NCBI GenBank assembly: GCA_050946055.1
Contig: JBMNUB010000017.1
Coordinates: forward strand, 1 to 49,687
DNA: 49,687 bases
Reading direction: 5' to 3'
DNA from: Fimadaptatus sp050946055
GTDB lineage: Bacteria > Bacillota > Clostridia > Christensenellales > Aristaeellaceae
A program made the translations under genes and the position numbers. Of the stretch, positions 40,711 through 49,625 are shown piece by piece. Numbering within the stretch: the first letter of the stretch is position 1; each line of letters starts with the position of its first letter. The notes under the pieces were generated by a model that worked only from the letters and a program-made list of their open reading frames with translations, had not been told where the DNA came from and did no database searches.

Positions 40711-41640
40711 ATGGCCATATACAAAAACATACTGGATACGATAGGCGGCACGCCCCTTGTGGAGCTGAACGCGCTGGCGCTCAAGGCGGGCGCGGGCGCG
40801 CGGATACTGGCCAAGCTGGAGGCGCGCAATCCCGGCGGCAGCGCCAAGGATCGCGCGGCTCTGTACATGATACGCGCCGCCGAAAGCGCGGGCACGCTCA
40901 AAAAGGGCATGCTGCTGGTCGAGCCTACCAGCGGCAACACCGGCGTGGGTCTGGCTCTGGCGGCGGCGGTGCTGGGCTATCAGCTGGTGCTGGTCATGCC
41001 CGACACCATGTCGATAGAGCGGCGCAAGCTGGCGGCGGCGTATGGCGCGCGCATAGTGCTTACGCCCGGCGCGCTGGGCATGCGCGGCGCAGTCGAGGAG
41101 GCGGAGCGCATCGCCCGCGAGGAGAACGGCTTCATACCCGACCAGTTCAATAACCCCGCCAACGCGCAGGCGCACTATGATACCACCGCGCGCGAGATAC
41201 TTGCGGACATGGCGGGCGAGCCGGTAGCGGCGTTCGTCAGCGCCGTGGGTACGGGCGGCACGCTGACCGGCATTGGCCGCGCGCTGCGTGAGGCCGATGC
41301 AGGCACGCGCATTGTCGCCGTAGAGCCTGCCGAATCGCCGCTGCTGTCCGGGGGCAAGGCAGGTCCGCACGGCATACAGGGCATAGGTGCGAACTTCGTG
41401 CCGGGCGTGCTGGACAGGGCGCTGATAGACGAGGTCATGACCGTAAAGACGGAGGATGCGCTGGAGACGGCGCGCATGGCGGCGCGTACCGAGGGCGTGC
41501 TGTGCGGCATATCATCGGGCGCGGCGCTGGCGGCGGCGCTTAGGCTGGGCGCGCGCAGCGAGTACGCCGGGCGCACGATAGTGACCGTGCTGCCCGATAC
41601 CGGTGAGCGCTATCTCAGCACGGCGCTGTTTGGTGAGTGA
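40711..41640 (+). CDS. cysK: Cysteine synthase (O-acetylserine sulfhydrylase)
   Basis: A PLP enzyme that makes cysteine from O-acetylserine and sulfide. The 309-residue protein has the PLP lysine in NPGGSAKDRAALYMI, the phosphate/substrate loop EPTSGNTGVGLAL, VGTGGTLTGIGRAL and GISSGAALAAALRL. All expected motifs are intact; Ala replaces the common Val before the lysine. GGAGG lies 8 nt before ATG 40711. The stop is 1 nt from the mnmA start, so the two genes are coupled; cysteine is the sulfur source for MnmA-dependent thiolation, so the pairing makes biochemical sense. Confidence 0.96.
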   Translation: MAIYKNILDTIGGTPLVELNALALKAGAGARILAKLEARNPGGSAKDRAALYMIRAAESAGTLKKGMLLVEPTSGNTGVGLALAAAVLGYQLVLVMPDTMSIERRKLAAAYGARIVLTPGALGMRGAVEEAERIAREENGFIPDQFNNPANAQAHYDTTAREILADMAGEPVAAFVSAVGTGGTLTGIGRALREADAGTRIVAVEPAESPLLSGGKAGPHGIQGIGANFVPGVLDRALIDEVMTVKTEDALETARMAARTEGVLCGISSGAALAAALRLGARSEYAGRTIVTVLPDTGERYLSTALFGE

Positions 41641-41641
41641 C

Positions 41642-42724
41642 ATGGCGAGGATAGTTGTGGGCATGTCGGGCGGCGTGGATTCGGCTGTGGCCGCCATGGA
41701 ACTCAAGCGTCAGGGGCATGAAGTGCTGGGCGTATTCATGAAGAACTGGGAGGAGCGCGGCGAGGACGGCGCATGCACCGCCGCCAGCGACTGGCAGGAC
41801 GTGCAGCGCATCTGTGAGACAATAGACATACCGTACTATTCGGTCAACTTCGCGCGTGAATACATGGACAGGGTGTTCAGCTACTTTCTGGACGAATACC
41901 GGCGCGGGCGCACGCCCAACCCGGACGTGCTGTGCAACCGCGAGATAAAGTTCGGCAAGCTCCTGGACTTCGCGCGCGAGCTGGGCGCGGATAAGCTGGC
42001 GACCGGCCACTATGCGCGCGTGGAAAAGCGCGGCGATGAATACGTGCTGCTGCGCAGCGCCGACGAGAACAAGGATCAGACCTACTTCCTGTACATGCTG
42101 GGTCAGCGCGCGCTGTCCATGGCCATGTTCCCGATAGGCGGCATGACAAAGCTCGAGCTGCGCCGCGTGGCACAGGAGAACGACATCCCCGTCAGCGCCA
42201 AGAAGGACTCGACCGGAGTGTGCTTCATAGGCGAGCGCGACTTCAAGAAGTTCCTGATGGAATACCTGCCCGCGCAGCCCGGCGAGATGCGCACGCTGGA
42301 CGGGCGCGTGGTGGGCAGGCATGATGGGCTGATGTACTACACATTGGGTCAGCGGCGCGGTCTGGGCATAGGCGGCTCGGGCGACGGGCGGCGCTGGTTC
42401 GTGGTGGGCAAGGACATGGAGCGCAACGTGCTGCTGGTTGAGCAGGGTGAGGATTCGCCGCTACTGTACTCGCGCGCCGCCATATGCGAATTGCCCAGCT
42501 GGATAGCCGGGCATCCGCCCGTAGAGCCGGGCGGCATGCTGAGCTGCATGGTGCGCCTGCGCCACAGACAGCCGCTCCAGCGCGCCAGTCTAATGCTTGA
42601 CGGTGAGGGCTTCCGGCTGGAGTTTGACACGCCTCAGCGCGCGGTCACGCCCGGACAGGCGGCGGTGATATATCTGGATGACATGTGTCTGGGGGGCGGC
42701 ACGGTTTGCCGCGCGATACAGTAG
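41642..42724 (+). CDS. mnmA: tRNA 2-thiouridylase MnmA
   Basis: Adds sulfur to U34 of Lys, Glu and Gln tRNAs. The 360-residue protein has the PP-loop VVGMSGGVDSAVAA, the first catalytic Cys in NPDVLCNREIKF, the second in DSTGVCFIGERDFKKF, and ATGHYARV plus YYTLGQRRGLGIGG, all typical. Length is normal. ATG 41642 starts right after the cysK stop; GGTGAG at the end of cysK can serve as the site. The frame is open further upstream inside cysK, but homology begins here. No cysteine desulfurase gene follows, unlike in many Firmicutes. Confidence 0.97.
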   Translation: MARIVVGMSGGVDSAVAAMELKRQGHEVLGVFMKNWEERGEDGACTAASDWQDVQRICETIDIPYYSVNFAREYMDRVFSYFLDEYRRGRTPNPDVLCNREIKFGKLLDFARELGADKLATGHYARVEKRGDEYVLLRSADENKDQTYFLYMLGQRALSMAMFPIGGMTKLELRRVAQENDIPVSAKKDSTGVCFIGERDFKKFLMEYLPAQPGEMRTLDGRVVGRHDGLMYYTLGQRRGLGIGGSGDGRRWFVVGKDMERNVLLVEQGEDSPLLYSRAAICELPSWIAGHPPVEPGGMLSCMVRLRHRQPLQRASLMLDGEGFRLEFDTPQRAVTPGQAAVIYLDDMCLGGGTVCRAIQ

Positions 42725-43251
42725 GTTGTGCGGTGGGGTGTGATGCACAATAGGCAGTGCGGTGCAGCAAACCGCGCGATACGGCATTCGTTTGATACAA
42801 TAGTCTCTCTTTATATTGGGCATGCGTTCGAGCAAGGGCATTCATGGCATGAGATGCAGCCAAACAGCTCCGTGCGGCGCATAGTGTTGATGTCGGGCGA
42901 AAGGCATGCATGGCATTATATGCGCGCCGCATGCGCAAAACACACAGGGCTGTGGATAAACCCAGATATGCGCATATGGCATTAACCGCAAGAGACGTCA
43001 ATTGAACTCAACGCAGCCTAATCAGAGCAGCATCGCCGCGCACGATATCAATGGCAAATCATATCGCACAGCACATTGCGATGCTGATTCTGCTCAATGC
43101 ACATGATACAATGCGTGACATCCAGCAGACATCGCACAGGGCTGTGGATATGTCCGAGTGCTGCGCGCCATAGCGCAAATGCCGACAGCGCAAGCCGCAG
43201 CATGCTTTGCGGCAGGAACAAATGACATTCACAAATTCGGAGGGATACATT
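42725..43251. other. Gap without a gene
   Basis: About 530 nt. The word CACAGGGCTGTGGATA occurs twice (about 42945 and 43137), in otherwise GCATGC-rich DNA. No RNA gene, terminator or solid promoter is seen. Confidence 0.5.
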
Positions 43252-44541
43252 ATGGCAAATACATTCTTGCAGTCGCCGCCCATGGGCTGGAATAGCTGGG
43301 ACTGCTATGGCGCCAGCGTGCGCGAGGACGAGACGCTGGCCAACGCGCGCTTTATGGCTGAGAACCTCAAGCGGTATGGCTGGGAATACGTGACCGTGGA
43401 CATACAGTGGAGCGAGCCGGGCGCGCAGGGTACGGAGTACCGCAATCTGCCCAAGCTGTGCATGGACGAGTTCGGCAGGCTGATTCCCGCCGAGAACCGC
43501 TTTCCGTCGGCGGCGGGCGGCGCGGGCTTTGCGCCGCTGGCTAAGGCCATACACGACATGGGGCTGAAGTTCGGCATACACATACTGCGCGGCATACCGC
43601 GTCAGGCCGTATACGCCGACTGCCCGGTCAAGGGTACGGAGTATACCGCCCGCGACATCGCTCTGGGCAACAACATATGCCCGTGGAATATGGACATGTA
43701 CGGCGTTGACCCTAATCATCCCGGCTCTCAAGCGTACTATGACTCGCTGCTTGAGATGTATGCGAGCTGGGGCGTGGATCTCATCAAAGTGGACGACATG
43801 AGCCATCCCGAATATTCTAGTGGCAGCGACTATCACTCGGGCGAGGCGCGGCTGATACGCAACGCCATAGATAAGACCGGCAGGAACATAGTGTTCTCCT
43901 CGTCGCCGGGCATGTTCTCGCTCAAGGCGGCGGAGGATGTGTCCAAGTTTACCAACATGTGGCGCATATCCAACGACTTCTGGGACAGGTGGGAGGCGCT
44001 GGACGAGCAGTTCGATCTGCTCACTCAGTGGCTGCCCTATATGAAGCCCGGCCACTATCCCGATGCTGACATGATACCCGTGGGCAGGCTGTCGGTGCGC
44101 TCCAACTGCGGCTGGAATCAGCCGCGCGACACCAACTTCACCCGCAATGAGCAGCGCTTCCTGATGTCGCTGTGGTGCATAGCGCGCTCGCCGCTGATAC
44201 TGGGTTGCGACATGCCGGGCATGGACGAGTTCACGCTGTCGCTGCTGACCAATGAGTATGCGCTGGCCGTCAATCAGCACTCCCGCAACACGCGCATGCT
44301 GTTCCGTCGCGGCGGCGTGGGCGCATGGGCGTGCGACACCGGCGAGGGCGCGTGCATAGGCCTGTTCAACCTGAGCGATGAAGCGCGCGCGGTGGCCGTG
44401 ACGCTGGAGGAGGCCGGAGTGAGCAGCGGCATGGATGCCGTGGACGCATGGACGGGCGAGAAGGCGCTGTGCGGCGGCGGTGCGCTCTGCGCGAAGCTGG
44501 GTGCGCACGAGGGTACGCTGATAAGGCTGCGCCGCGCCTGA
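43252..44541 (+). CDS. GH27-like glycosidase (alpha-galactosidase family)
   Basis: A 429-residue cytoplasmic enzyme of the GH27/GH36 clan. It begins with the signature PPMGWNSWDCYG, then YGWEYVTVDIQWSEP, GLKFGIHILRGIPRQAV, the nucleophile Asp181 in GVDLIKVDDMSHP and the probable acid/base Asp242 in WRISNDFWDRW. A small C-terminal beta domain follows, with VGAWACDTGEGACIGLFNLSDE. There is no signal peptide. The KVDDMS form differs from the classical KYDYC of alpha-galactosidases, so specificity may be another pyranoside such as beta-L-arabinopyranoside. ATG 43252 has GGAGGG 9 nt upstream. With the GH127-type gene it suggests use of plant-derived oligosaccharides. Confidence 0.9.
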   Translation: MANTFLQSPPMGWNSWDCYGASVREDETLANARFMAENLKRYGWEYVTVDIQWSEPGAQGTEYRNLPKLCMDEFGRLIPAENRFPSAAGGAGFAPLAKAIHDMGLKFGIHILRGIPRQAVYADCPVKGTEYTARDIALGNNICPWNMDMYGVDPNHPGSQAYYDSLLEMYASWGVDLIKVDDMSHPEYSSGSDYHSGEARLIRNAIDKTGRNIVFSSSPGMFSLKAAEDVSKFTNMWRISNDFWDRWEALDEQFDLLTQWLPYMKPGHYPDADMIPVGRLSVRSNCGWNQPRDTNFTRNEQRFLMSLWCIARSPLILGCDMPGMDEFTLSLLTNEYALAVNQHSRNTRMLFRRGGVGAWACDTGEGACIGLFNLSDEARAVAVTLEEAGVSSGMDAVDAWTGEKALCGGGALCAKLGAHEGTLIRLRRA

Positions 44542-44879
44542 AAGCGGGCGCGCTGACTTGCGCGGGAGGGCTTGAGGCCGCGAGCATTTATCCCGGCGGC
44601 ACGCGCGCTTACTGCGCGGCGCTTGTGCGTGCGCTTCCGGCCATGTCAGGTATAGGCATTCTGAAGTGAGATTGGCTTGCGCAGGCGCTTTTAGCGGCGC
44701 AAGCGGCGGGGAGCTTTTACGTCTGTGCGCAATTTGGGCGGCATGTGCGGCGATACAGCGCTGCGCATGCCGCCTTGAGCATAAATGGGCGCTGCGCGAA
44801 AAAGCGCGGCATGGGCTTGTGGCGAATATCACAAACTTTGACATTGGTGCGAATAAGGGCTTTCGCAGTCAAAAACATA
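44542..44879. other. Gap with one hairpin
   Basis: About 340 nt after the GH27-like gene. GCTTGCGC (44675-44682) pairs with GCGCAAGC (44697-44704) without a T-run. No gene is supported. Confidence 0.5.
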
Positions 44880-44888
44880 TGGTATAAT
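44880..44888 (+). promoter_or_regulatory. Extended -10 promoter
   Basis: TGGTATAAT with no good -35 at 16-18 nt; leader of about 155 nt to the next gene. Confidence 0.5.
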
Positions 44889-45049
44889 GGCAGCGTATGA
44901 GGCGCTTTTGCCAGCCGGCAGTCAAGCGCCGCGCGGACGATGCACTTTAGGTGCTGAACTGCGCCGCCACCGCGCAAGGCCGAATTGCGCGCGGGCAGCA
45001 GTCAGGAGCAGCACCGTCAAAGTATGTACATATTGCGGAGGTATATATC

Positions 45050-45988
45050 ATGAACACCATGGCTCCCCGACAGCGCATGATAACGGCGCTGGAGCGCGGC
45101 GTGCCGGATCGCGTGCCGACGTTTGAACTGGAGTTCCAGCTCTCGCCCGAACTCGTGGGGCGCGACTTTCTGCGCGAAAGCGAGCTGGAAGGGCTGGACG
45201 AAGCACAGGTGCAGGCGCGCCTGCGCGACAACGCCCAACTGCTCATAGACGTGTACACGCTGCTGGAACACGACGCCATATGCATACAGTACCTAAATCG
45301 CGAGCATACCGCCGACACCGTGCGCTACATACGCGAGCTGTCGGGCGACAGGTTCATGCTGCTGGCGCATGGCGACGGCACGCTGGCCATACCCGACGGC
45401 GACGGCATGTATGAGCTGAGCTATGCGCTGTTTGAGCAGCCCGAGGAGATGCATGCAAAGTGCCGCCGCATGGCCGATGCCGCAATAGCGGGCAATGACT
45501 ATCTGCTTGAGCACGGCATGGACGGCTTCATACTCTGCTCGGACTACTGCTTTAATCAGGGACCGTTCATGTCGCCGGACATGTTCTCCGAGTTCGTGAC
45601 GCCGTATTTAAAGGACATAATCGCCGCCATACGCGCAAAGGGCGGCTATGCCATAAAGCATACCGACGGCAACATAATGCCCATAATAGACCAGCTGGTG
45701 TCCTGCCGGCCGCATGCGCTGCACTCGATAGACCCCATGGCCGGCGTGGACATAAAGCTGGTCAAGGAGCGCTATGGCGACAGGGTGGCGCTGTGCGGCA
45801 ATGTACACTGCGCCGCCATGCAGACCGGCACTGAGCAGGAGGTCATAGACTCCGCTGAGTACTGCCTGCGCCATGCCAAGCCGGGCGGAGGCTATGTCTA
45901 CTGCACGAGCAACATACCCTTCCGCGGCCTGCCGCTGGAGAGATATCAGCTGGTGCTGGACGTGTGGAAGAAGCATCGCGATTACTGA
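45050..45988 (+). CDS. Uroporphyrinogen decarboxylase family protein
   Basis: A 312-residue protein of the URO-D fold. The start TMAPRQRMITALERGVPDRVPTFE and the later DYCFNQGPFMSPDMFSEFVTPYLKDI, IKHTDGNIMPIIDQLV and LHSIDPMAGVDIKLVKERYGDRVALCGNV follow the family. In anaerobes such proteins are often cobalamin-dependent methyltransferase relatives rather than haem enzymes. Here no corrinoid protein or methyltransferase partner is near, and no haem gene either, so the role is open. GGAGG lies 10 nt before ATG 45050. A strong terminator follows, so it is monocistronic. Confidence 0.9.
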   Translation: MNTMAPRQRMITALERGVPDRVPTFELEFQLSPELVGRDFLRESELEGLDEAQVQARLRDNAQLLIDVYTLLEHDAICIQYLNREHTADTVRYIRELSGDRFMLLAHGDGTLAIPDGDGMYELSYALFEQPEEMHAKCRRMADAAIAGNDYLLEHGMDGFILCSDYCFNQGPFMSPDMFSEFVTPYLKDIIAAIRAKGGYAIKHTDGNIMPIIDQLVSCRPHALHSIDPMAGVDIKLVKERYGDRVALCGNVHCAAMQTGTEQEVIDSAEYCLRHAKPGGGYVYCTSNIPFRGLPLERYQLVLDVWKKHRDY

Positions 45989-46044
45989 TGACGGGCACAT
46001 GCGGGCAGGAATGCGGCGCATGGGCGGACCATTGAACATTAGAT

Positions 46045-46089
46045 ACCCCTGCGTGCTGCCATTGTGCAGAGCATGCAGGGGTGTTTTTT
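46045..46089 (+). terminator. Intrinsic terminator
   Basis: ACCCCTGC (46045-46052) pairs with GCAGGGGT (46075-46082), inner GTGC/GCAT pairs possible, followed by GTTTTTT. The 200 nt that follow up to the zinc promoter show no gene. Confidence 0.85.
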
Positions 46090-46296
46090 AACGCGCAATT
46101 CAGCGGCGATACCGCGCTGAGATGCCCGGCCGTCAGTGGCGTGGCCTGCTGCGATGCTTGAGCGCGGCGAAGCATGCTTCCGCAATTCGGCGGCGCGCTA
46201 TGGCGGCATTTTGCGGCGCGATGACGAGCGCGGGACTTATCAGCCAAACTATTGCAAATAACTTGCAAACTACACCAAACTGCACAGGTTTTGGTA

Positions 46297-46325
46297 TTGA
46301 CAATAGTCCGTCACATGACTATAAT
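46297..46325 (+). promoter_or_regulatory. Perfect consensus promoter of the zinc uptake operon with dyad in spacer
   Basis: TTGACA (46297-46302), 17 nt, TATAAT (46320-46325). The dyad ATAGTC (46303-46308) and GACTAT (46317-46322), with inner GT/AC, fills the spacer. A metalloregulator such as Zur could bind here; the site does not match a Zur consensus I can recall, so the regulator is unassigned. Confidence 0.85.
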
Positions 46326-46426
46326 TGCAAAGGAGTTGCATTAGTGGCCGCGCGGCATGTGCTGCGCGGCGATTTTTCCCGAGAAACGGTGCAAACGGCC
46401 TATATGAAAGGAATGGACGGTATATC

Positions 46427-47560
46427 ATGGCAAAGGGAGGACTTAGGGCGCTTATGCTCAGCGCGGCGCTTCTGCTTGCGGGCGCGCCTGCGCGCGCGGC
46501 GGATGAGTTCGACATACTGACCTCATTTTACCCCATGTACCTGCTCACGGTCAACGTGGCGGGCGGCATAGAGGGCGTGAACGTGGTCAACATGGCCGAG
46601 CAGAACGTGGGCTGCCTGCACGACTACTCGCTGCGCACGGGCGACATGCGCATGATACATTCCGCCGATGTGGTGGTGGTAAACGGCGCAGGCATGGAGG
46701 GCTTCATAGACAAGATTGTGGACGATCAGCAAAAGCCGGTCATAGACGCAAGTCAGGGCATAGAGCTGATAACCGCTCAAGGCCACGGCGATGAGGATGA
46801 CCACGCCGAAGAAGCGGAAGATGCGCATGTGGAAGGCGATGCGGCGGGATTGGACGTACATGCGGGCGATGATGCGTCTGCCGAAGATGCCGCGCATGTA
46901 GGCGATGATGCTGCCGACGATGCCGCGCATGCAGGCGATGATACGTCAGCTGACGATTCCGCGCATGCGGGCGATGATGCGTCTGCCGATGCTACCGCGC
47001 ACGCCGCAGAACCCGCCGACGCACATGCGGGTCACGACCACGGCGCGGTAAACGCACACATATGGATGTCGCCGCGTCAGGCCATGGCTCAGGTGGAAAA
47101 CATAGCGCGCGGGCTGATTGAGCAGGACGGCGCCCACGCGCAGCAATATCGAGCCAACGCCGACGCATACATAGCCCGGCTCAAGGCGCTGGATGAGCAG
47201 ATAGCAGCCGAACTTGCGCCCGTGCGCGGCGCGCGCATAGTCACCTCGCACCCGGCGTTTGAGTACCTTGCGCGCGATTACGGCATAGAGATAGTCGCGT
47301 CGCTGGGGCAGGAGCCGGGGCGGATGCCGCGCACGCGCGACATGGCTGAGCTTGTGGACACGGTGCGCGGCATGAACATACGCGCGCTGTTCGTGGAGCG
47401 GGCATATGCCGAAAAGGCCGCCGAGGTGCTGGCGCGCGAGACAGGCGTGAGCATATACACGCTGGATTCGCTCACCAGCGGCGACCTGGATGCGGAGGCC
47501 TACGAAAGGGCGATACTAAACGACGCGCGCACGCTCAGGGAGGCTTTGGAAGATGCATAG
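46427..47560 (+). CDS. znuA: Zinc ABC transporter substrate-binding lipoprotein/protein ZnuA-like
   Basis: A 377-residue exported solute-binding protein of the cluster A-I metal type. A signal peptide covers about residues 1-24 (RALMLSAALLLAGAPARA); no lipobox Cys is visible. Metal ligands follow family positions: His in GCLHDYSLRTGD, His in VNAHIWMSP and His in VTSHPAFEYLARDYG. Between them (about 118-205) lies an unusually long His/Asp-rich loop built of repeats such as AAHAGDDTSADDS; in ZnuA this loop gathers zinc and is normally more His-rich. ATG 46427 is the family-consistent start although its AAAGGAA site is 13 nt away. It overlaps the ATPase gene by 8 nt. Confidence 0.92.
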   Translation: MAKGGLRALMLSAALLLAGAPARAADEFDILTSFYPMYLLTVNVAGGIEGVNVVNMAEQNVGCLHDYSLRTGDMRMIHSADVVVVNGAGMEGFIDKIVDDQQKPVIDASQGIELITAQGHGDEDDHAEEAEDAHVEGDAAGLDVHAGDDASAEDAAHVGDDAADDAAHAGDDTSADDSAHAGDDASADATAHAAEPADAHAGHDHGAVNAHIWMSPRQAMAQVENIARGLIEQDGAHAQQYRANADAYIARLKALDEQIAAELAPVRGARIVTSHPAFEYLARDYGIEIVASLGQEPGRMPRTRDMAELVDTVRGMNIRALFVERAYAEKAAEVLARETGVSIYTLDSLTSGDLDAEAYERAILNDARTLREALEDA

Positions 47561-48296
47561 TGAGAACTGCGGCCTGTGCCGCATAGAGATGGAACACGTG
47601 AGCGTGCGCCGGGGACAGACCACGCTGCTCAAGGATATCGACCTGCACGTACACTGCGGCGAGCTTACCGCGCTCATAGGGCCAAACGGCGCTGGCAAGA
47701 CCACGCTGCTCAAGGCCATAATGGGCATAATCCCGCACGAGGGCGACATAGTCCATCTGCGCGAGGACGGCACGCCGCTAAGACAGGTCAAGGTTGGCTA
47801 TGTGCCGCAGCATCTGGACATGGACACCGACACGCCGCTTAGCGTATGCGATCTGGTGACGGCGGCCACGGGCAGGCATCCCGCCTGGCTGGGCGCGCGC
47901 CGGGCGGAGCGCGAACGGGCGCGCAGGCTGCTGGAGGCGACGCACTGCGAGGGGCTGCTGGAGCGGCGCGTGGGCGCGCTGTCGGGCGGCGAGCTTCAGC
48001 GGGTGCTGCTGGCGCTGGCGCTTGACCCCATGCCCGATCTGCTGATACTGGATGAACCGATATCCGGCATGGATCAGAACGGCGTGGATATGTTCTACAA
48101 CATGGTGAGCGAGCTGCTCAAGAAGCATCACATGGCCATAGTGCTTGTGTCGCACGACTTTGAGATGGTCAGAAGGCATGCGCAGCGCGTGGTGATGATA
48201 GACGGGCGCATAATGTGCAGCGGCACGCCGGACGAGGTATTCGCTTCGCCCGAGTTCATAGGAGTATTTGGCAGGATGGGAGGCGGCGGGCGATGA
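47553..48296 (+). CDS. znuC: Zinc ABC transporter ATP-binding protein
   Basis: A 247-residue ABC ATPase that powers the metal importer. It has Walker A GPNGAGKTTLLKA, the Q-loop VGYVPQHLDMD, signature LSGGELQRVLLA, Walker B LLILDEPISGMD and switch His in LVSHDFEM. GRHPAWLG is typical for the zinc/manganese ABC subgroup. It overlaps znuA at its start and znuB at its end (ATGA), so the three subunits are translationally coupled. GGAGG inside the end of znuA serves as its site. Confidence 0.94.
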   Translation: MHSENCGLCRIEMEHVSVRRGQTTLLKDIDLHVHCGELTALIGPNGAGKTTLLKAIMGIIPHEGDIVHLREDGTPLRQVKVGYVPQHLDMDTDTPLSVCDLVTAATGRHPAWLGARRAERERARRLLEATHCEGLLERRVGALSGGELQRVLLALALDPMPDLLILDEPISGMDQNGVDMFYNMVSELLKKHHMAIVLVSHDFEMVRRHAQRVVMIDGRIMCSGTPDEVFASPEFIGVFGRMGGGGR

Positions 48297-49132
48297 ACGG
48301 CACTTTGGAGTTTCTCTCGGCGCTGCCCTTTGAGTGGTGCCAATATGGATTCATGCGGCTGGCGCTGGCGGCGGTGCTGCTGATAGCGCCTGCGATGGCG
48401 CTGATGGGCACTATGGCGGTGTCGGGGCGCATGGCGTTTTTCTCGGATGCGCTGGGACACAGCGCGCTGACTGGCGTGGGCATAGGCATACTGCTTGGCT
48501 TTTCCAACCAGCTGCCTGCCATGCTGGTGTTCGGCGTGATATGGGCGCTGCTGCTGATACTGGTAAAGCAGCGCGGCGGCGCGTCGGCGGACACGGTGAT
48601 AAGCGTGTTCTCATCGACCACGTCCGCATTGGGACTGCTGATAATGGCGGGCGGCGGCGGGCTGGCGCGCTATGAGGGCATGCTGGTGGGCGATGTGCTG
48701 GGTGTGACCGGGCGCGACCTGATAATGCTGGCATGCGTGCTGGCGGCGGTGCTGGTGTTCTGGCTGACGCTGTACAACCGCATGCTGCTGACCAGCGTGA
48801 ACGCCGACTGGGCGCGCAGCCGCGGCGTGCGCACGCGGGCAGTGGAGTGCGCGTTCGCGGCGCTGATGGCGGCGGTCGTGATGCTGTGCATACAGTGGAT
48901 AGGCACGCTGCTGATAAACTCGCTGCTGATACTGCCCGCCGCGGCCTCGCGCAACATAGCGCGCAACAGCCGCCAGTACGCGCTAATAGCCGTGGCGATA
49001 AGCATAGTGTCGGGCGTGTGCGGGCTGATACTGTCGTTTTACCTCAACACCAGCGCGGGCGCGGCCATAGTGCTGTGCGCGTCGGCGCTGTACTTTGTGA
49101 CGCTGGGCCTGCGCGCGCTGGCACACAGGTGA
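48293..49132 (+). CDS. znuB: Zinc ABC transporter permease
   Basis: A 279-residue membrane protein of the ABC-3 family, with about eight hydrophobic segments (LALAAVLLIAPAMALMGTMA, MLVFGVIWALLLILV, LIMLACVLAAVLVFWLTLY, IAVAISIVSGVCGLILSFYL). The signature FFSDALGHSALTGVGIG and LLINSLLILPAAASRNIARN are diagnostic. ATG 48293 overlaps the znuC stop; the frame is open upstream within znuC but homology begins here. The transcript runs into an 81-bp tandem repeat array and the terminator at 49568-49625. Confidence 0.94.
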   Translation: MNGTLEFLSALPFEWCQYGFMRLALAAVLLIAPAMALMGTMAVSGRMAFFSDALGHSALTGVGIGILLGFSNQLPAMLVFGVIWALLLILVKQRGGASADTVISVFSSTTSALGLLIMAGGGGLARYEGMLVGDVLGVTGRDLIMLACVLAAVLVFWLTLYNRMLLTSVNADWARSRGVRTRAVECAFAALMAAVVMLCIQWIGTLLINSLLILPAAASRNIARNSRQYALIAVAISIVSGVCGLILSFYLNTSAGAAIVLCASALYFVTLGLRALAHR

Positions 49133-49133
49133 T

Positions 49134-49515
49134 GCGCCGGATGGCTTGCCGCGCAAGGCAGATGGACTGTGCGGTGATGGAGTGCCGCATGTGAGCCTGC
49201 CCGAGTATAGGCGAATCGGAATGTGTCTGACGAGCAAGACCGAGGGAGCATGCAGTGATAGAGCGTCGCATGCGAGCCTGCCCGAGCATAGGCGAATCGG
49301 AATGTGTCTGACGAGCAAGGCCGATGGAGCATGCAGTGATGGAGTGCCGGATGAGAGAATGCCTGAGCATTGGCGAATCGGAATGTGTCTGACGAGCAAG
49401 ACTGAGGGAGCATGCAGTGATAGAGCGTCGCATGCGAGCCTGCCCGAGCATAGGCGAATCGGAATGGCTTTGCCGAGCAAGCGCGCAGTGATAGAGCGCC
49501 GCGCCTGAGCATGCC
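49134..49515. repeat. 81-bp tandem repeat array, about 4.7 units
   Basis: The word GCGAATCGG recurs at 49211, 49292, 49373 and 49454, exactly 81 bp apart. Units carry GAATGTGTCTGACGAGCAAG, then GAGCATGCAGTGAT.GAG and CCTGCC(C)GAGCAT. Odd and even units are more alike (GATAGAGCGTCGCATGCGAG versus GATGGAGTGCCG), a 162-bp higher-order pattern. It begins 2 nt after the znuB stop. Open frames of 27-residue repeats run through it on both strands, but none has a ribosome binding site. Confidence 0.9.
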
Positions 49516-49567
49516 TTGCCAGCAGTGATTGTACATGAACACGAGCTGTATGCCATGCAGCAATGAT

Positions 49568-49625
49568 ATATGCCCTGAATCCTACATTTAACATTGAGAA
49601 TGCAGGATTCAGGGCATATTTTTAT
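49568..49625 (+). terminator. Strong intrinsic terminator of the zinc operon
   Basis: A perfect 16-bp stem, ATATGCCCTGAATCCT (49568-49583) with its complement at 49604-49619, followed by TTTTTATAG. The last 60 bases of the window show no gene. Confidence 0.9.

Noticed and set aside
42945..43151. DnaA boxes / replication origin
   Set aside because: TGTGGATAA (42951) and TGTGGATAT (43143) match DnaA boxes, but there are only two, with no dnaA, dnaN or AT-rich unwinding region.
49146..49508. 27-residue repeat protein from the 81-bp array
   Set aside because: The period is a multiple of three, so frames stay open on both strands; no ribosome binding site or promoter, and both strands look equally coding.
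49134..49515. CRISPR array
   Set aside because: Units are contiguous 81-bp copies with no unique spacers of regular length and no cas genes nearby.
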